A DNA stretch of 64,000 nucleotides from Dryas octopetala (taxonomy: Eukaryota; Streptophyta; Magnoliopsida; Rosales; Rosaceae): contig OY992833.1 in NCBI GenBank assembly GCA_963921425.1, forward strand, positions 18,889,738 to 18,953,737, written 5' to 3'. Shown piece after piece: positions 48,701-59,841 of the stretch; position 1 is the stretch's first letter, and each line of letters starts with the position of its first letter. Both the position numbers and the translations under genes were made by a program. The notes under the pieces were generated by a model. That model was given only the letters and a program-made list of their open reading frames with translations. It did not search any database and was not told the origin of the DNA.

Positions 48701-49567
48701 CCCCATTGTAGAAGTTAAATCACAATGGTAAAGAGCAAGAATTAAATATAAAATGCAAATTAAAGGGTTGCATAACTAACAATAGTTTTACTCTTCAACC
48801 ATTTCCTATGATTAATCAAAACAACCATTTCCTAAGGCATCCATGAATCATGATTTGTTTTCTTTTATAGCAATGTTTGACAACATAAAAACGAAGTATC
48901 TTGTTGAGTAATAACTTGGGTCATTATGGTTTCAGTTTTATTTCATTGCTTCCAGATTAACTAGCTTTCAATGAAGTTACTATTTCTTTATATAAACCAT
49001 TTCTTAAAGAGAATTTTCCAAATTCAAAGTACCTGGCACAGTGGCACGAATCCAACAGACAAATACCCAGAACCCGTCTTTCAAACTCCCTTTGAAAGAA
49101 CCAAAGTTCACATTTTGGGAATCTTATTCCATGGAAATTTAATTCTCATGTATATATAAATGAGGCATATTCCCCACAAGTGAATAAGGGGCGTTCTTCT
49201 TACCAAAAAATAATAATAATAATAATCATAAGGCACGTTCTCTCAAGCTTCAAGACAATTTCTTTTAGAGAAATTTCAACGACCCAAGACCATATACAGC
49301 ACAATAAATTCATAATATAACAAACAAACACACAAAGACATCAACAAGCATAACTTAAACAGAAAGTGATTACAGTAGCAATGGTATATATATGTATACG
49401 TGTGTGTATGTATATATGTAGAGAGAGAGAGAGAGAGAGAGAGAGTACAGGAGCATCGGAGAGGGAATTGGAGAGCTGCATTGGCGAGGAGGAGAGCGAA
49501 GAAGAAGAGCAAGAGGACGACAGCGAGGTAAACAGACGACGCCGTTTCGAGTGGCGAACCAGTACAT
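37092..49567 (-). CDS. MSH1: MSH1: organellar MutS homologue with GIY-YIG domain
   Basis: 22 exons with continuous phase, 1,132 residues: 49567-49449, 48677-48542, 48411-48314, 47005-46930, 46740-46621, 45850-45803, 45437-45373, 44849-44764, 44524-44360, 43995-43886, 43763-43658, 43561-43486, 43173-43115, 42227-42160, 41701-41528, 41030-40824, 40271-40015, 39854-39711, 38992-38935, 38786-38487, 38238-37543 and 37322-37092. MYWFATRNGVV begins an organelle transit peptide. GDFYEAIG (145-152) is the mismatch-contact motif of MutS domain I. Walker A is GPNGGGKS (767-774) and Walker B is LVLVDEICRGTE (842-853). CVYVMFRPDKKLYVGQ (1041-1056), running into exon 22, is the GIY-YIG endonuclease that marks plant MSH1. 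The protein suppresses illegitimate recombination in mitochondria and plastids, and its loss causes heritable developmental reprogramming. All splice sites I used are GT-AG. The gene appears intact. Confidence 0.96.
39860..39881. repeat. Poly-A tract in an MSH1 intron
   Basis: About 22 A residues (poly-T on the coding strand) just upstream of the exon 18 acceptor. It may act as part of the polypyrimidine tract. Confidence 0.7.
42717..42791. repeat. (CT)n microsatellite in MSH1 intron 13
   Basis: CT-rich tract with interruptions (CTCGCTCTCGCTTG) followed by about 22 perfect CT units. It lies deep in the intron between exons 13 and 14. Confidence 0.85.
49420..49445. repeat. (GA)n microsatellite at the MSH1 intron 1 donor
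   Basis: On the coding strand the intron starts GTACTCTCTC and continues as (CT)n for about 13 units. The repeat therefore begins within three bases of the 5' splice site of exon 1. Confidence 0.85.
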
Positions 49568-50084
49568 AGCGAGCGGGGAGGTGATGACAGTGTACTATTT
49601 AACTTTTGGTTGATTTCTAGGGTTTTAGAGGAGTTTTCCCTCTCGCTAATGCCGAGCTCGGCTCTGCCTCAACTTCCCGCCAGACAGCAACGACCAAAAA
49701 GGGATTACTTGGCGACTGGACTGGACAGGACTGGACACGAGTGTGGAGGATATTTTTTTTGTCTTGGGATGTCAAAGGTTCGTGCTAATTCCTTTTTCAG
49801 TGTAATTTATTAAATAGTTAAAATTCAAAAAACTAAAAAATAAAAATAAAAATCTTATTAGGATCTGAATTTTATTTCTTTAAACCTATAAATATAGGGG
49901 CAATGAAAGAAAACTCAAATATTGTAACCGGAAAAAATAAAACAAAAACTCAAATACAAAATGGAAGAACACTAAAAGACATAAAGATGACAACAAATGC
50001 AAGTTTTTAAACTGGAAATACACCTAAAAAAAATTAAGCTAAAGAATATTACGTGCACATACACGCATCCTTCTTGTCGAGGGC
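49568..50084. other. MSH1 promoter region
   Basis: Sequence upstream of the MSH1 ATG. The first ~200 bases are relatively GC-rich (CCGAGCTCGGC, CTTCCCGCC, GGACTGGACAGGACTGG); the remainder is AT-rich. No TATA box at a convincing distance was found. Confidence 0.4.
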
Positions 50085-50400
50085 TTGACAAATGTAGATG
50101 CAGCATGCATCTGCATCTGCAGTGTTTTTTGAGATGCAAATGTAAAGTCTACAGTGTTTTTTGAGATGCAAATGTAAAGACATTTGCATTTTGAGTTAAT
50201 TTTGAAGTTAAATGTACATATGTATTTTGAGTTAATTTTAGAGTTATATTTGCAATTTTTAGAGCATTTTAAGCTAAATTTTTAGTTGCATATGTAGGTT
50301 GTAGTAGACTGCAGGCCTGCAGCTGTTGAGTGCTAGGCAAGCACTCGGCAAGAATTGTCGAGCGCGCGCTTAACAAGCACTCAGCAATAATTTTGTCCTA
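50085..50400. repeat. Repeat related to 1881-2040
   Basis: Contains GATGCAGCATGCATCTGC, two copies of GTGTTTTTTGAGATGCAAATG, GCAGGCCTGCAG, GCAAGCACTCGGCAAG, and GTCGAGCGCGCGCTTAAC. The mixture of GATGCATC words and GAG(C)GCTCGG-like words matches the style of 1881-2040. The family is not recognised and there is no coding signal. Confidence 0.45.
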
Positions 50401-51203
50401 CGAGATAAGTTTTGGATCGAGTAAATTAACTGTGAGTTAAATTTTATTTTTATTTTGTCATGCTAGATAAAAAACCTAAGAAAAAATCATTTTGGTTTAT
50501 TTTTAAGTTGTCAATTGATAGTCAACGAATCAATACGCAAGGTTGCCAATCGATGAGCTAATGTTATTGTTAATTAGTAATTTCATGTTGTTGTTGCTCA
50601 GTAACATCCAGATAATTAATCACATAAAAATGGAAACCGTGGTTGGAGATGCCCTAAAGTTTTTCTTTTCTTTTAGTATAGTCTTAGTCCAACGAATTTC
50701 TTTGAGTGTTTCAGTTTATTGAATGTCACCATATTTCCCGCGCCAAAAAAAAAAAAAAAGAATAATGTCATCATATTTCCTGTAATCCTATAAAACATAT
50801 GGAAAAGTGAAAAGTCACAAAATTTAAGATCCTAAAAACTACATTTCTAAGATTATAATAAACTTTCCACAAAACAGTGGAGTTTAAATTGAAATTGTAT
50901 TCGACCAAAAAAAAAATGAAATTGAAATTGAAATTGTATACATTTACAATAAAATTTTATTACAATGAAAAGAAAAATTCCAAAACACTTCTTAAAAGAC
51001 GTAAATGTTGACATCCAATAAAAAATGTCAAGATCAGCGGTAAAACTATTAACCTTAAACTTCTACAACATTTCCCTTCAAATAAGACTTGTCTCACCCA
51101 ATTTCTCAACTATGAATCTATGATATGTGATGCCCATTTAATTAGATGGAGTCAATACTCTAACTAATGAAATGGATTCCATCAAACCCTTGTTGTAATA
51201 ACT

Positions 51204-52787
51204 TCACATAATTGTACAATTAGCAGCCACACTTGCAGCAGCAATAGCCATCTCAAATAGGCGAAATGATTGGAACCAGTTATTCTGAAAATATACAAAC
51301 AAAAGAAATATCACGTTTAATATCCAAAGAAAATTAAGTATGCAATGCGAAAATGTACCCTTTTTCTTTTGAATAATGTGAAAATAAAAAATTAGTGTGT
51401 GTAACAATGAAATGGACATGAGAATGAAATCAAATAAACGTACTCACCCTTTCAGGTACATCTGAAACGTAGTAATTATGATAAATCACTAGAGGAGTCT
51501 GTGAAACTGGAGTGATTGCCTACATCAATGATAGAGCAACTTGAATCAGCAAATAATTAGGTTAATTTTTAGAGGTATATTTCTTGCATGCGTACATTTC
51601 GATGGTACATTTGAATGGGATAGAACCGGCCGGAATCTATATTCCAATCCTAATTAATTAACATTTTTTACTACTTCTTCTCTACTACTTGATCAGCTAG
51701 TTGGTTTAATATTAATTAAAGACTTAATTCAAACTCATTGAAAATTAAACATGGTACCATGATTAAAGCATAATAGAAATAGCAAGTTTGGCCATGAGTT
51801 GACATTCAAGTCAACCGAATGATTCTTTTTTTTGGGGTACACAACAACCCAATGAAAATTGGTCCATGAGTTGACATTCGAATGTATAGGAAAGTGATAG
51901 GTTCCAAGTTGGAATCAAAGTGATATTATTGGGTTGAACGAGTTTAACCCAACTCAAATTCCGCTTATTTATATGCTAAAAGAATATAAAATGTCACATT
52001 GTACATTTTATATGCATATATGAACCACACGTACATGACATCTCTAACTAAGACATTGAAATATAATAGTCCACATATATATATATAACCTATACTATTA
52101 AATCTCAGATGTGATTCATAAATTAATATTGTTTGTATATAGTTAATTTATTAAAAATGGATATATATACATGACACGAATATAACTATTTGGAACACGT
52201 TTACTAAACGAATCATCTATTTCATATAAAGATTCAATATATATGATTAGCAAATACTGTAATTTGTAAGTAAATTAATATGGTCCAAATAGCAAAAGCT
52301 GGATGCTTACCATGTTGAGATTTGGTGTAGCACAAGGAGGGAGCCCTCTTTTGGAGCGCAGCAAAATGTGGTTATCCAAGAAAAAGCTATGGTGGTGATG
52401 GAAGTTGCTATTGCCATAGCACACAGCGCAGAGGTCGTACGGGCACTGCCCGTCGAAGCATGTGACACACGTGAAGTACAAGCCGCAGAGGTAGTCGCCG
52501 CAGCCGTGACAGCAGATATTGCTCCTGGTCTTGACGATGTAGTAGAAAGTGAGCACTTCCGCGAAGTCCAGCCCGCCGTCCCGGTTCCGGTCGAGTTTTG
52601 CGAAGAAGTTGGGGTCGTTGATGACCCAATTGTACCCGCTCTGCTGGATGAACATGGAGAACTCGGCCAAGCTGACTCGACCGTCGCGGTCCGTGTCCAT
52701 GGATTGGAAGAAAGACCGTGCTAGGCCCTGGAGCTCGGGAGTGCCGTGGGTATAGTAGGCCCAAGCTGCTGCGTGTAGTTCTTCCAT
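51204..52787 (-). CDS. EF-hand / ZZ zinc-finger protein with CaaX end, copy 1
   Basis: Three exons: 52787-52311, 51519-51448 and 51284-51204, 209 residues. EF-hand loop 1 is DTDRDGRVSLAE (31-42) and loop 2 is DRNRDGGLDFAE (66-77). Both have acidic or polar residues at 1, 3, 5 and 12 and Gly at 6, so they should bind calcium. A ZZ-like finger follows: CHGC (93-96), CVTC (107-110), CAVC (120-123) and His at 130-133 and 140. Exon 2 is short and polar. Exon 3 encodes NNWFQSFRLFEMAIAAASVA and ends NCTIM. C-T-I-M is a CaaX box suited to farnesylation, which would anchor the protein to a membrane. The start chosen is the ATG giving MEELHAAAW. I do not know an assigned function. A calcium-sensing adaptor is inference. 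Confidence 0.85.
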
Positions 52788-55262
52788 TTCCAATATGAGC
52801 TTAATTAGCTATAGCTGTCTGGTGGTTTTATAATGGTTTTTTGGAACTAATTTAAACAAATTACTGTGCTGGTTTGGAATATATCAATAGCCAGTTGCTA
52901 GATGTAATATGATCGTTGACTGAATCAATTCCAAAAATAGACCGAGTCTTATGTTTAAAGTATGAAATTAATTATTATATTTTGGGTTTACTTTCTAATT
53001 AATAGTTTCTTCACCAAAAAATTATTCTAATTAATGGTTTAATCGACTTTTAGAAATAATGACTACCTAATTATCCATATTTTCTGTTTTGTAATGCATA
53101 TAGTATGCGCAGGAGCTTCAAGAGTGTGGACGTTTTCATATATGGAGAAATTATTGAATAGGGTTGCCTAACCATGTGTATGGTACTACCATTCTATGCT
53201 ACGGCATCATATATATATTGTTTATTTTAAGAAAATGTAAGCTTTAATTGAAATAAGCATACATATACTCATAATTGGAGGTTGTACAAGGGACCAAGAT
53301 TTCCTAACCATTTTCCTACCATGCTTTAATTTTGGCCATCAAAGAGAGAGTATAGAGAGATATAAAGGGGAAGAGGTGGAAGGATTGAAGGCCAATATTA
53401 AAAGCATGGTACGAAAATGGGTTGAGGATCATGGTCCTTGCACAAGACACGTGGCACGACTACCCTATTAAAGAATCATTTTGAACCTTTTATATGTTGT
53501 AGGTTATTTTTTCAAGAATCATTTCTGAAAAAAAAAAGAAAATAATGATAAATTACTTAAGATTTGTAATATAGTGAGATCTATTCGAGAAAATTGTGTT
53601 CACATTCAATATAGATTTTTTTTTAGGATATATATATATATATAATATAAGAACGTTCATTTAAAATACATTCTAATCTGTTATGGTCGAAAATGCTTCT
53701 GCCACATGTAAGATTAGGATTCGATCTATATTACTGGACCTCTAGCGTCCTTTTAGTGCAACATTTATAGTCGAGGTGGCCCAAAACCCTAGTCTTTCCC
53801 TTTTGGGATTGCTAACAAGTTTACACTCTATAAGTAACTTGAATTTATGGCATGATTAAATGAATTTTTGTTTAAACTTATTTATTTTTTACGTATGAGT
53901 AGAAAAATAAACCCTACCCTTCTCATCATTGAACTGTAGACACAAAACAAAACGTTAGACATACACATATATTCCTTTTTTTTCATGCCTTTTTAATTAT
54001 TTTTATAAATGTATATGTCGACGCTCCCTGGCTCTCTGTATACACATAGATACTTGAAATGAAGGCTTGGAAGACAAGACCAAGACACAGTCCAACACAG
54101 GAAGACCAAGAACACTTGACTTGCAGCCTGCAAGTGCAAGTTGACAAACCGTGTTCACGATCGATCGATCTAATTATTCATTAACAAAGAAAATGAAAGC
54201 AGAAAGCAGGACAAGACAACCCGACAAATAAGCTCTTTCATAGCGACGACTTGCGTCAAGTCCACTCCTTGCGTGTATGCTCAGTCGTCCACTCGTCCTC
54301 TAGAAAGATTAATGTCCTTTTTTTTAAGTAAATTATAAATTCTTACTATATGTAAATTATTTCTTAGACTTTTGGGTTTTGTTACAATTATATAACTAGT
54401 CCCCAGTTGTTTGTTTGACCAACAAAAAAAAAAAAAAAGTCCCCACTTGTTTGATTTCTGTGATACAAGCCTTAATTAATTAGTCACTGGGCAATGTTTT
54501 TATATTTTTTTTATCCGTACGTTAACAATTGGGCAAGTTAGAAATTAACAATAGTTAACAATATATATTTAATTTAACTATTGCATGCAATATTTGTCTA
54601 GTAATTAAATTTGCAGCAAATCATTTGGCTTCCCTTTGCTATGGCTTGGACCCTGGTGTTCACTGGATGCAAGTGCCTCCTCCTTCTATCAGTTGTATTT
54701 TTATTTCTGATTTTCTTGGTGTCTCTATTGCTAGAGATGTTGTAGTATGGTTGCTTTGGTTTTGGGCTTCGGTTTCCAAAGCATCCAAAAAATTAGTGAT
54801 TAAATTTATGTCTATATGTGTAGAATTTTAGAATTAATTATATATATATATATTATATGTGAAAATGTGAGTGTACGTGTTGTCCCACGTTAAAAAATTA
54901 TAGCCTTATATAATTGCATATAAGAGTTTTGATTTATCCTTCTATTGTCAATCAATTTTGAGTTAAGTATTTTATTTTCTTTTATGGAATCATAGTACGT
55001 TCACCTATGTCACTCAATATGAGTTGATGTGTCCAATTTCCTTCAATATCATTGATACTAATATTCAACAAACTTTTATTAAAGTGAAAGAACACACACA
55101 AATACACGAAACTTTTATTAAAAAAAAAAAAAAAAACACATTTAACTAAATGTTGAAGTTCAATAAAAAGCCTCTGGAGCATTATTATTTAGTTCTAGCA
55201 TAGAAACTAGCTAATTAATAACTAGAGTACTCGCTCCAAGCAAACCTTTGTTGTATATAACA
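52788..55262. other. Promoter side of EF-hand copy 1 and duplicated spacer
   Basis: No gene recognised. It contains array spacer blocks: CAAGACCAAGACACAGTCC and AAGCTCTTTCATAGCGAC near 54081-54248, and a block at 54364-54860 that recurs at 56836-57275. GTGTTGTCCCACGTTAAAA and CTTATATAATTGCATATAAG near 54879-54930 resemble a degenerate LTR end. Confidence 0.45.
54364..54860. repeat. Array spacer repeat, copy A
   Basis: Near-identical to 56836-57275. Shared landmarks are GTTACAATTATATAACTAGTCC, GGCAAGTTAGAAATTAACAA and CATTTGGCTTCCCTTTGCTA. The copies differ by indels. A short open frame in copy A is not convincingly coding. Confidence 0.8.
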
Positions 55263-55362
55263 TCACATAATTGCACAATTAGAAAAAGCAGTAGCGACAC
55301 TTTGCAGTAGCAATAGCTAACTCAAATAGCTTGAATGCTTCGAACAATGATGACCATCTATT
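55263..55362 (-). pseudogene. Relic terminal exon of a third EF-hand/ZZ gene
   Basis: Starts after a CAG acceptor with NRWSSLFEAFKLFELAIATA, clearly parallel to exon 3 of the two intact genes. About 19 extra bases break the frame before the end. The final bases, TCTAATTGTGCAATTATGTGA in the original alignment register, still spell the NCAIM-stop ending in another frame. Exons 1 and 2 are absent from the next 2 kb upstream, so this is a truncated copy. Confidence 0.8.
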
Positions 55363-55522
55363 CTGAAAATATACAAACAAAGGAAAACATCACATAATAT
55401 ATATATCAGTAGAAAATTAAGCACATATGCAATGTGAAAATACACCTTTCTTTCTTCTTTATTTTTTAATTTTTTTGTCGAATAGTTCATATATATACAC
55501 CTATATATAATCCTTAATATAA

Positions 55523-55727
55523 GAAGCTATTAATTAGTTGTATTACTTGTTGTTTCTTGAAATTATTGCCCCCCTCTCAACAAAAAAAAGACAAAATGAC
55601 CAAGACATTAAGACACAGTCCAAGAAAGAAAGACCAAGACATGCACATGGATCTAGGACCTACAACATAACTCGCTGACAAAGAAGCTCTTTCATTGCGA
55701 CTTGCGTGTCAACCACTGCGAAAAAAC
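55523..55727. repeat. Array promoter-side repeat, copy 1
   Basis: Matches 56417-56625: AAGAAGCTATTAATTAG, ATTGCCCCCCTCTCAAC, GACCAAGACATTAAGACAC, AAGAAGCTCTTTCAT, and GCGACTTGCGTGTCAACC. Diverged relatives occur at 54081-54270 and 58840-58955. It is probably the ancestral upstream region of the EF-hand/ZZ genes, duplicated without the genes. Confidence 0.8.
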
Positions 55728-56416
55728 CAAACATATGATCGAAACTCTAGCTAGTTTGGATTAACTGAACACTAAAAGCTAAGCCATATATCTAGGAAAA
55801 GTAGATAGATGAGTTTTAAGTCTATAAATATTCTCACCATAGTCACTCCGCAATATAGTTCAATAGTTGGAACTTGCCATCGTGTATGTATATAGCTAGC
55901 TAGGTTTATTTAAGGGTATGGTCGTCTTTGTAAAAATCAGTTAAGTTGAAAAATGTTTAGTTATTTAAACACAGACAATAATAACGATCTATTTGATAAA
56001 ATTGTGCAAACATCCCATAGGATCCTTGATTCCTTGCTAATGATATATTTTTTTTGTAGAAAATCAAACAAACTATGATCATTTAAACTATGCACACAAA
56101 CAACCTAGATCACACAAACAACCTAGATATATTTAGCTAGTCTACTGGTCAAGTAATATATATGTCTTTTTTTCAATTAAGAGCTTCAAGTTCAAACCTT
56201 GCTTCCTTATATCAAAATTAAAAGATAAAAAAACTCTATATGCAAACACAAATGTCTATCTAATAAAAATAAAATTAACGATGATGATATTAAAATGACC
56301 AAAAAAAAAATGAATGGCTCTCATTATTAATGGATGGTTGGCCAAAAATATGACCTCTACGTTGGAGAGGAACTCGGTCAAAGAAAGCCATATGTTGGAA
56401 TAGGCTATACTGTATA

Positions 56417-56625
56417 AGAAGCTATTAATTAGTTGTATTACTTGTTGTTTCTTGAAAGGTTATTATTGCCCCCCTCTCAACAAAAATAGACAAAATGACC
56501 AAGACATTAAGACACAGTCCAAGAAAGAAAGACCAAGACTTGCACATATATGGATCGAGGACAACATAACCCGCTGACAAAGAAGCTCTTTCATGGCGAC
56601 TTGCGTGTCAACCACTGCGTTTTTG
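56417..56625. repeat. Array promoter-side repeat, copy 2
   Basis: Second copy of 55523-55727, with a few substitutions and a small insertion after TTTCTTGAAA. Confidence 0.8.
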
Positions 56626-56835
56626 TGCCAAGTCGTTCACTGGAAAGGTAGGCCTTTCTCTTGTTTAATTTTTTGGTCAAAAAGTCCTCTCTTTTTAAAT
56701 TATAAATATATAATTCATTTAATTATTGCAATATTGTGTAAATTTTAGTGAATTTATGATCGAATTACTATCAAATGTGTTTATGATGTTCCTATTGTTG
56801 TATCTGATCTTATACACTGGGAGTCCCTAGGTTTT

Positions 56836-57275
56836 GTTACAATTATATAACTAGTCCTAGTTGTTTGATTTCGTGATACAAGCCTTAATTAATTTAGTCA
56901 CTGGGCAATTTTTTTATATTTTTTTATCTGTTAACAATTGGGCAAGTTAGAAATTAACAATAGTTAACAATATATATGTATATATATATTTCATTTCAGT
57001 ATTGCATGCAATATTTGTTTAGTAATTAAATTTGCAGCAGATCATTTGGCTTCCCTTTGCTATGGCTTGGACCCCAGTGTTCACTGGATGCATGTGCCTC
57101 CTCCTTCTATCAGTTGTATTTTTATTTCTGATTTTGTTGGTGTCTCTATTGCTAGAGATGTTGTAGTGTAGTTGTTTAATTTGGTTTTGGGCTTCGGTTT
57201 CCAAAGCATCAAAAAAATTAGTGATTAAATTTATGTCTATATGTGTAGAATTTTAGAATTAATTATATATACAAG
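56836..57275. repeat. Array spacer repeat, copy B
   Basis: Copy of 54364-54860. It ends at AATTAATTATATATACA where a different repeat (GGGCGGAGCAAGATTTTT) begins. Confidence 0.8.
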
Positions 57276-57276
57276 G

Positions 57277-57480
57277 GCGGAGCAAGATTTTTAAATTTTG
57301 GGGGGCCAAAAACAAATCACAAAACATTATTTATGGAGAGTGGGGGGGGCCAAATGCTTAGTTATTGAAACTTTATTTTCAAATTCATTATTATGTCGCA
57401 TATATATATATATATATATATTAAAGGGGTTGAAAAATATTGGTGGGGGGGGGGGGGGCATGGCCACTTCTGGCCTCTTT
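57277..57480. repeat. Degenerate G-rich dispersed repeat
   Basis: Begins GGGCGGAGCAAGATTTTTAA, contains two G-runs followed by CCAAA or CATGGCCA, a TA microsatellite (57402-57421), and ends near GGCCACTTCTGGCC. Similar words appear at about 11703 and 59229. I recognise this as a common plant repeat style but cannot name the family. Confidence 0.4.
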
Positions 57481-57786
57481 TATGTTGTTTGTATTGTCTG
57501 TGGACTTCGTTTTTTAATGGAATTCTTCACTTGGTCAAAAAAAAAAAAAAAAAAAAGAGACCTAAATGTTGAAATTCAATATCAAAATGTCATGATCCAT
57601 GGGATTTAAAACGTAAATCTTAAACATAGACTCTTTCCTTCAAATAAGATTTGCTTCGCACAATTCTCTGACTAATATGTAATATTGAAACGAAATTTGG
57701 TGGTTCTAACAATATCATTTAATAAATGCATGTATAGAGACTAACTAAATTCTAATGAATCCCTTTTTTGTAATAAGATCACGTCA

Positions 57787-58714
57787 TCACATAATTGCAC
57801 AATTAGCAGCCAGAACTGCAGCAGTAAGAGCCACGTCAAATACTTCGAACAATGATGGCCATGTATTCTGAAAATTTACAAAGGAAACATCACATATATA
57901 TCCGAAGAGAATTACCACAATGTCATGAAAATGCACCTTTCTTTCTTTCTTTCTTTTCTATTGGTTGAATAATGTGAAAGTTAACTAGTTCATGTACACC
58001 TATATATAATCCTTTTAACACTGTATGAAATCAAATAATTGTCACTCACCGCTTGAGGTACGGCTGGAACAGAGTAAAAATTATTACTATTATAAAAATG
58101 AACATTATTGATTGGAGGAGTCTGTGGAGCTGCAGTGATTGCCTACATGAAAGAGATGACACAGCATCTTAAATGAGCAATCAGGCAAAAGTAAACTAGC
58201 TTGAATCGAAATAACAACAACGTACATTGCTTACCATGTTGAGATTTGGTTTAGTAGATGCATGAAGGCCTCTTTTGGAGCGTAGGAAAACGTGGTTATC
58301 CAAGAAATATGAATGGGGGTGAACGAAATTCCCTGTGCCATAGCATACAGGACATAAATCATAGGGATGATCAGCTCCATCAAAGCAAGCAACGCACGTG
58401 AAGTACAAGCCGCAGAGGGGCACCTGACAAGTCCGGCAGCAGATGCTCCTCGTTTTAATGATGTAGTACAAAGTCAGGACTTCCGGGAAATCCAGGCGTC
58501 CGTCGTTGTTCCGGTCCAGTTTTGTGAACAGGGTCGGGTCGCCGGTGATGATCCATCTGTAGCTGCTTTGCTCAAGGAACTCTCTGAACTCGGAGCAGCT
58601 GACAGTTTTGTCTTTGTTTGTGTCCATGGCTTGAAAGAAAGACCATGCTATGTTCTTTTGTTCTTGAGTGGCATGGGCATAGTATGCAGAAGCTGCTTCA
58701 TGTAATTCTTCCAT
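57787..58714 (-). CDS. EF-hand / ZZ zinc-finger protein with CaaX end, copy 2
   Basis: Three exons: 58714-58235, 58142-58050 and 57867-57787, 217 residues. It is a paralogue of the gene 5 kb away, with the same exon phases. EF loop 1, DTNKDKTVSCSE (31-42), has Lys in place of the invariant Gly at position 6, so it is probably weakened. Loop 2, DRNNDGRLDFPE (67-78), is canonical. ZZ cysteines: CRTC (93-96), CVAC (107-110), CPVC (121-124), then His 132, 134 and 141. Exon 2 is longer than in copy 1, with an Asn-rich insertion. Exon 3 ends NCAIM; C-A-I-M is the CaaX box known to be farnesylated in animal lamin B1. The ATG chosen gives MEELHEAAS. The different state of EF loop 1 suggests divergence in calcium response between copies. 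Confidence 0.85.
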
Positions 58715-59841
58715 TTCCAATATTATGTAGATCTTGTTTTTTGTTTTTAAAGAATTGGCCGGGTTTTATAATGGCTAGATTAATTTGGAACTAAAATAAA
58801 TTGATATGGTCCTTCAAGAGAGAAAGAACAAAACGCGTGCACTCCAAGACAAAAGACCAAGACTCTTGGACACAATCCGACGAAAAAATCCCTTTCATGG
58901 CGACTTGGGTTAACTCAAGTCCTTGCATTAATTGATGCTAAGTCGTCCTGTGAAAGGTCGCGCTTTTCCTTTTTTTAAGTAAATTATAATTAAATACTTA
59001 GACCAACATAATAATTGTGTTAAGTGTTAACTATTTGAAATGATAACCATTGAATTAAATGATTAACAGTTTTTAATTTATTTAATTTGTTGTATTGATG
59101 GTAATAAAGATTTAGAAAATAAAAAGTTTATTCCAATCATCAAATTACAATTCAGAATGAATTGAAAATTAATACTTCATTATGGCTTAAATGTATATAT
59201 ACATTGTTTAAAACTTCTTGTATATACCAAGGACGGATTATCATAGTGCCAACCCACCCTAATATATATATATATATATTTTAAGCTATGTATGTATTCA
59301 GGCTATTCAGCCCACAGCCCACCTCCAATTAAAAAAGACAACACTTACACACGTCCAGACACTGCCTACCTCAATTTTTTGTTTTAAAAAACTATGTATT
59401 GAAGCCCACAGCTCACAACCCACCCAAATTAAAAAGGAGTAAACAAAAAAACATCACCCCAACATATTGTCGATCATCACAGAGACAGAAAAGAGCAAAC
59501 AACCAAAACTTTCTTCTCTTGTCTCTATCATCGACAAGCAGTGGCCTGTGGCCCCAATCTCTCTAGTGCTCTGCATCTGCTCTCACGTGCTTTCTTTGCA
59601 AGTGCAACAATCAATACATCTTCTCTTGCCTCTTGGTATTTATAATTTCTAACTCTATTATATTTTTTTTTGTTTTTAAATTTAATTTAGATTTAAATAT
59701 TTGGGCATTGGAGCTGAATTTAGATTTTTTATTCTATTATTAGAAATTTAATTTAAGGTGTGAAATTTAGTCATTTAGGGATTAAATTATGCATACATTG
59801 AGATATGTATTTTGAAGGGTAAAGCTCACTATATCCCTCCC
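58715..59841. other. Promoter side of EF-hand copy 2, no further gene
   Basis: Includes a diverged copy of the array promoter repeat (GACCAAGACTCTTGGACAC, CTTTCATGGCGACTTG) at about 58840-58955. A GGACGGATTATCATAG dispersed repeat lies near 59231, with a TA microsatellite at about 59260-59278. No gene recognised. Confidence 0.45.

Noticed and set aside
52368..52724. 118-codon plus-strand frame opposite the EF-hand gene
   Set aside because: It is the antisense shadow of a well-supported EF-hand/ZZ exon and has no motif of its own.
54625..54831. 68-codon frame inside the array spacer repeat
   Set aside because: It faintly recalls a retroelement RNase H tail (IARD), but the second spacer copy breaks the frame and the resemblance is too short to claim.
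57318..57480. G-quadruplex or regulatory G-runs
   Set aside because: The G-runs belong to a degenerate dispersed repeat. There is no gene start nearby on that strand, so no regulatory role is claimed.
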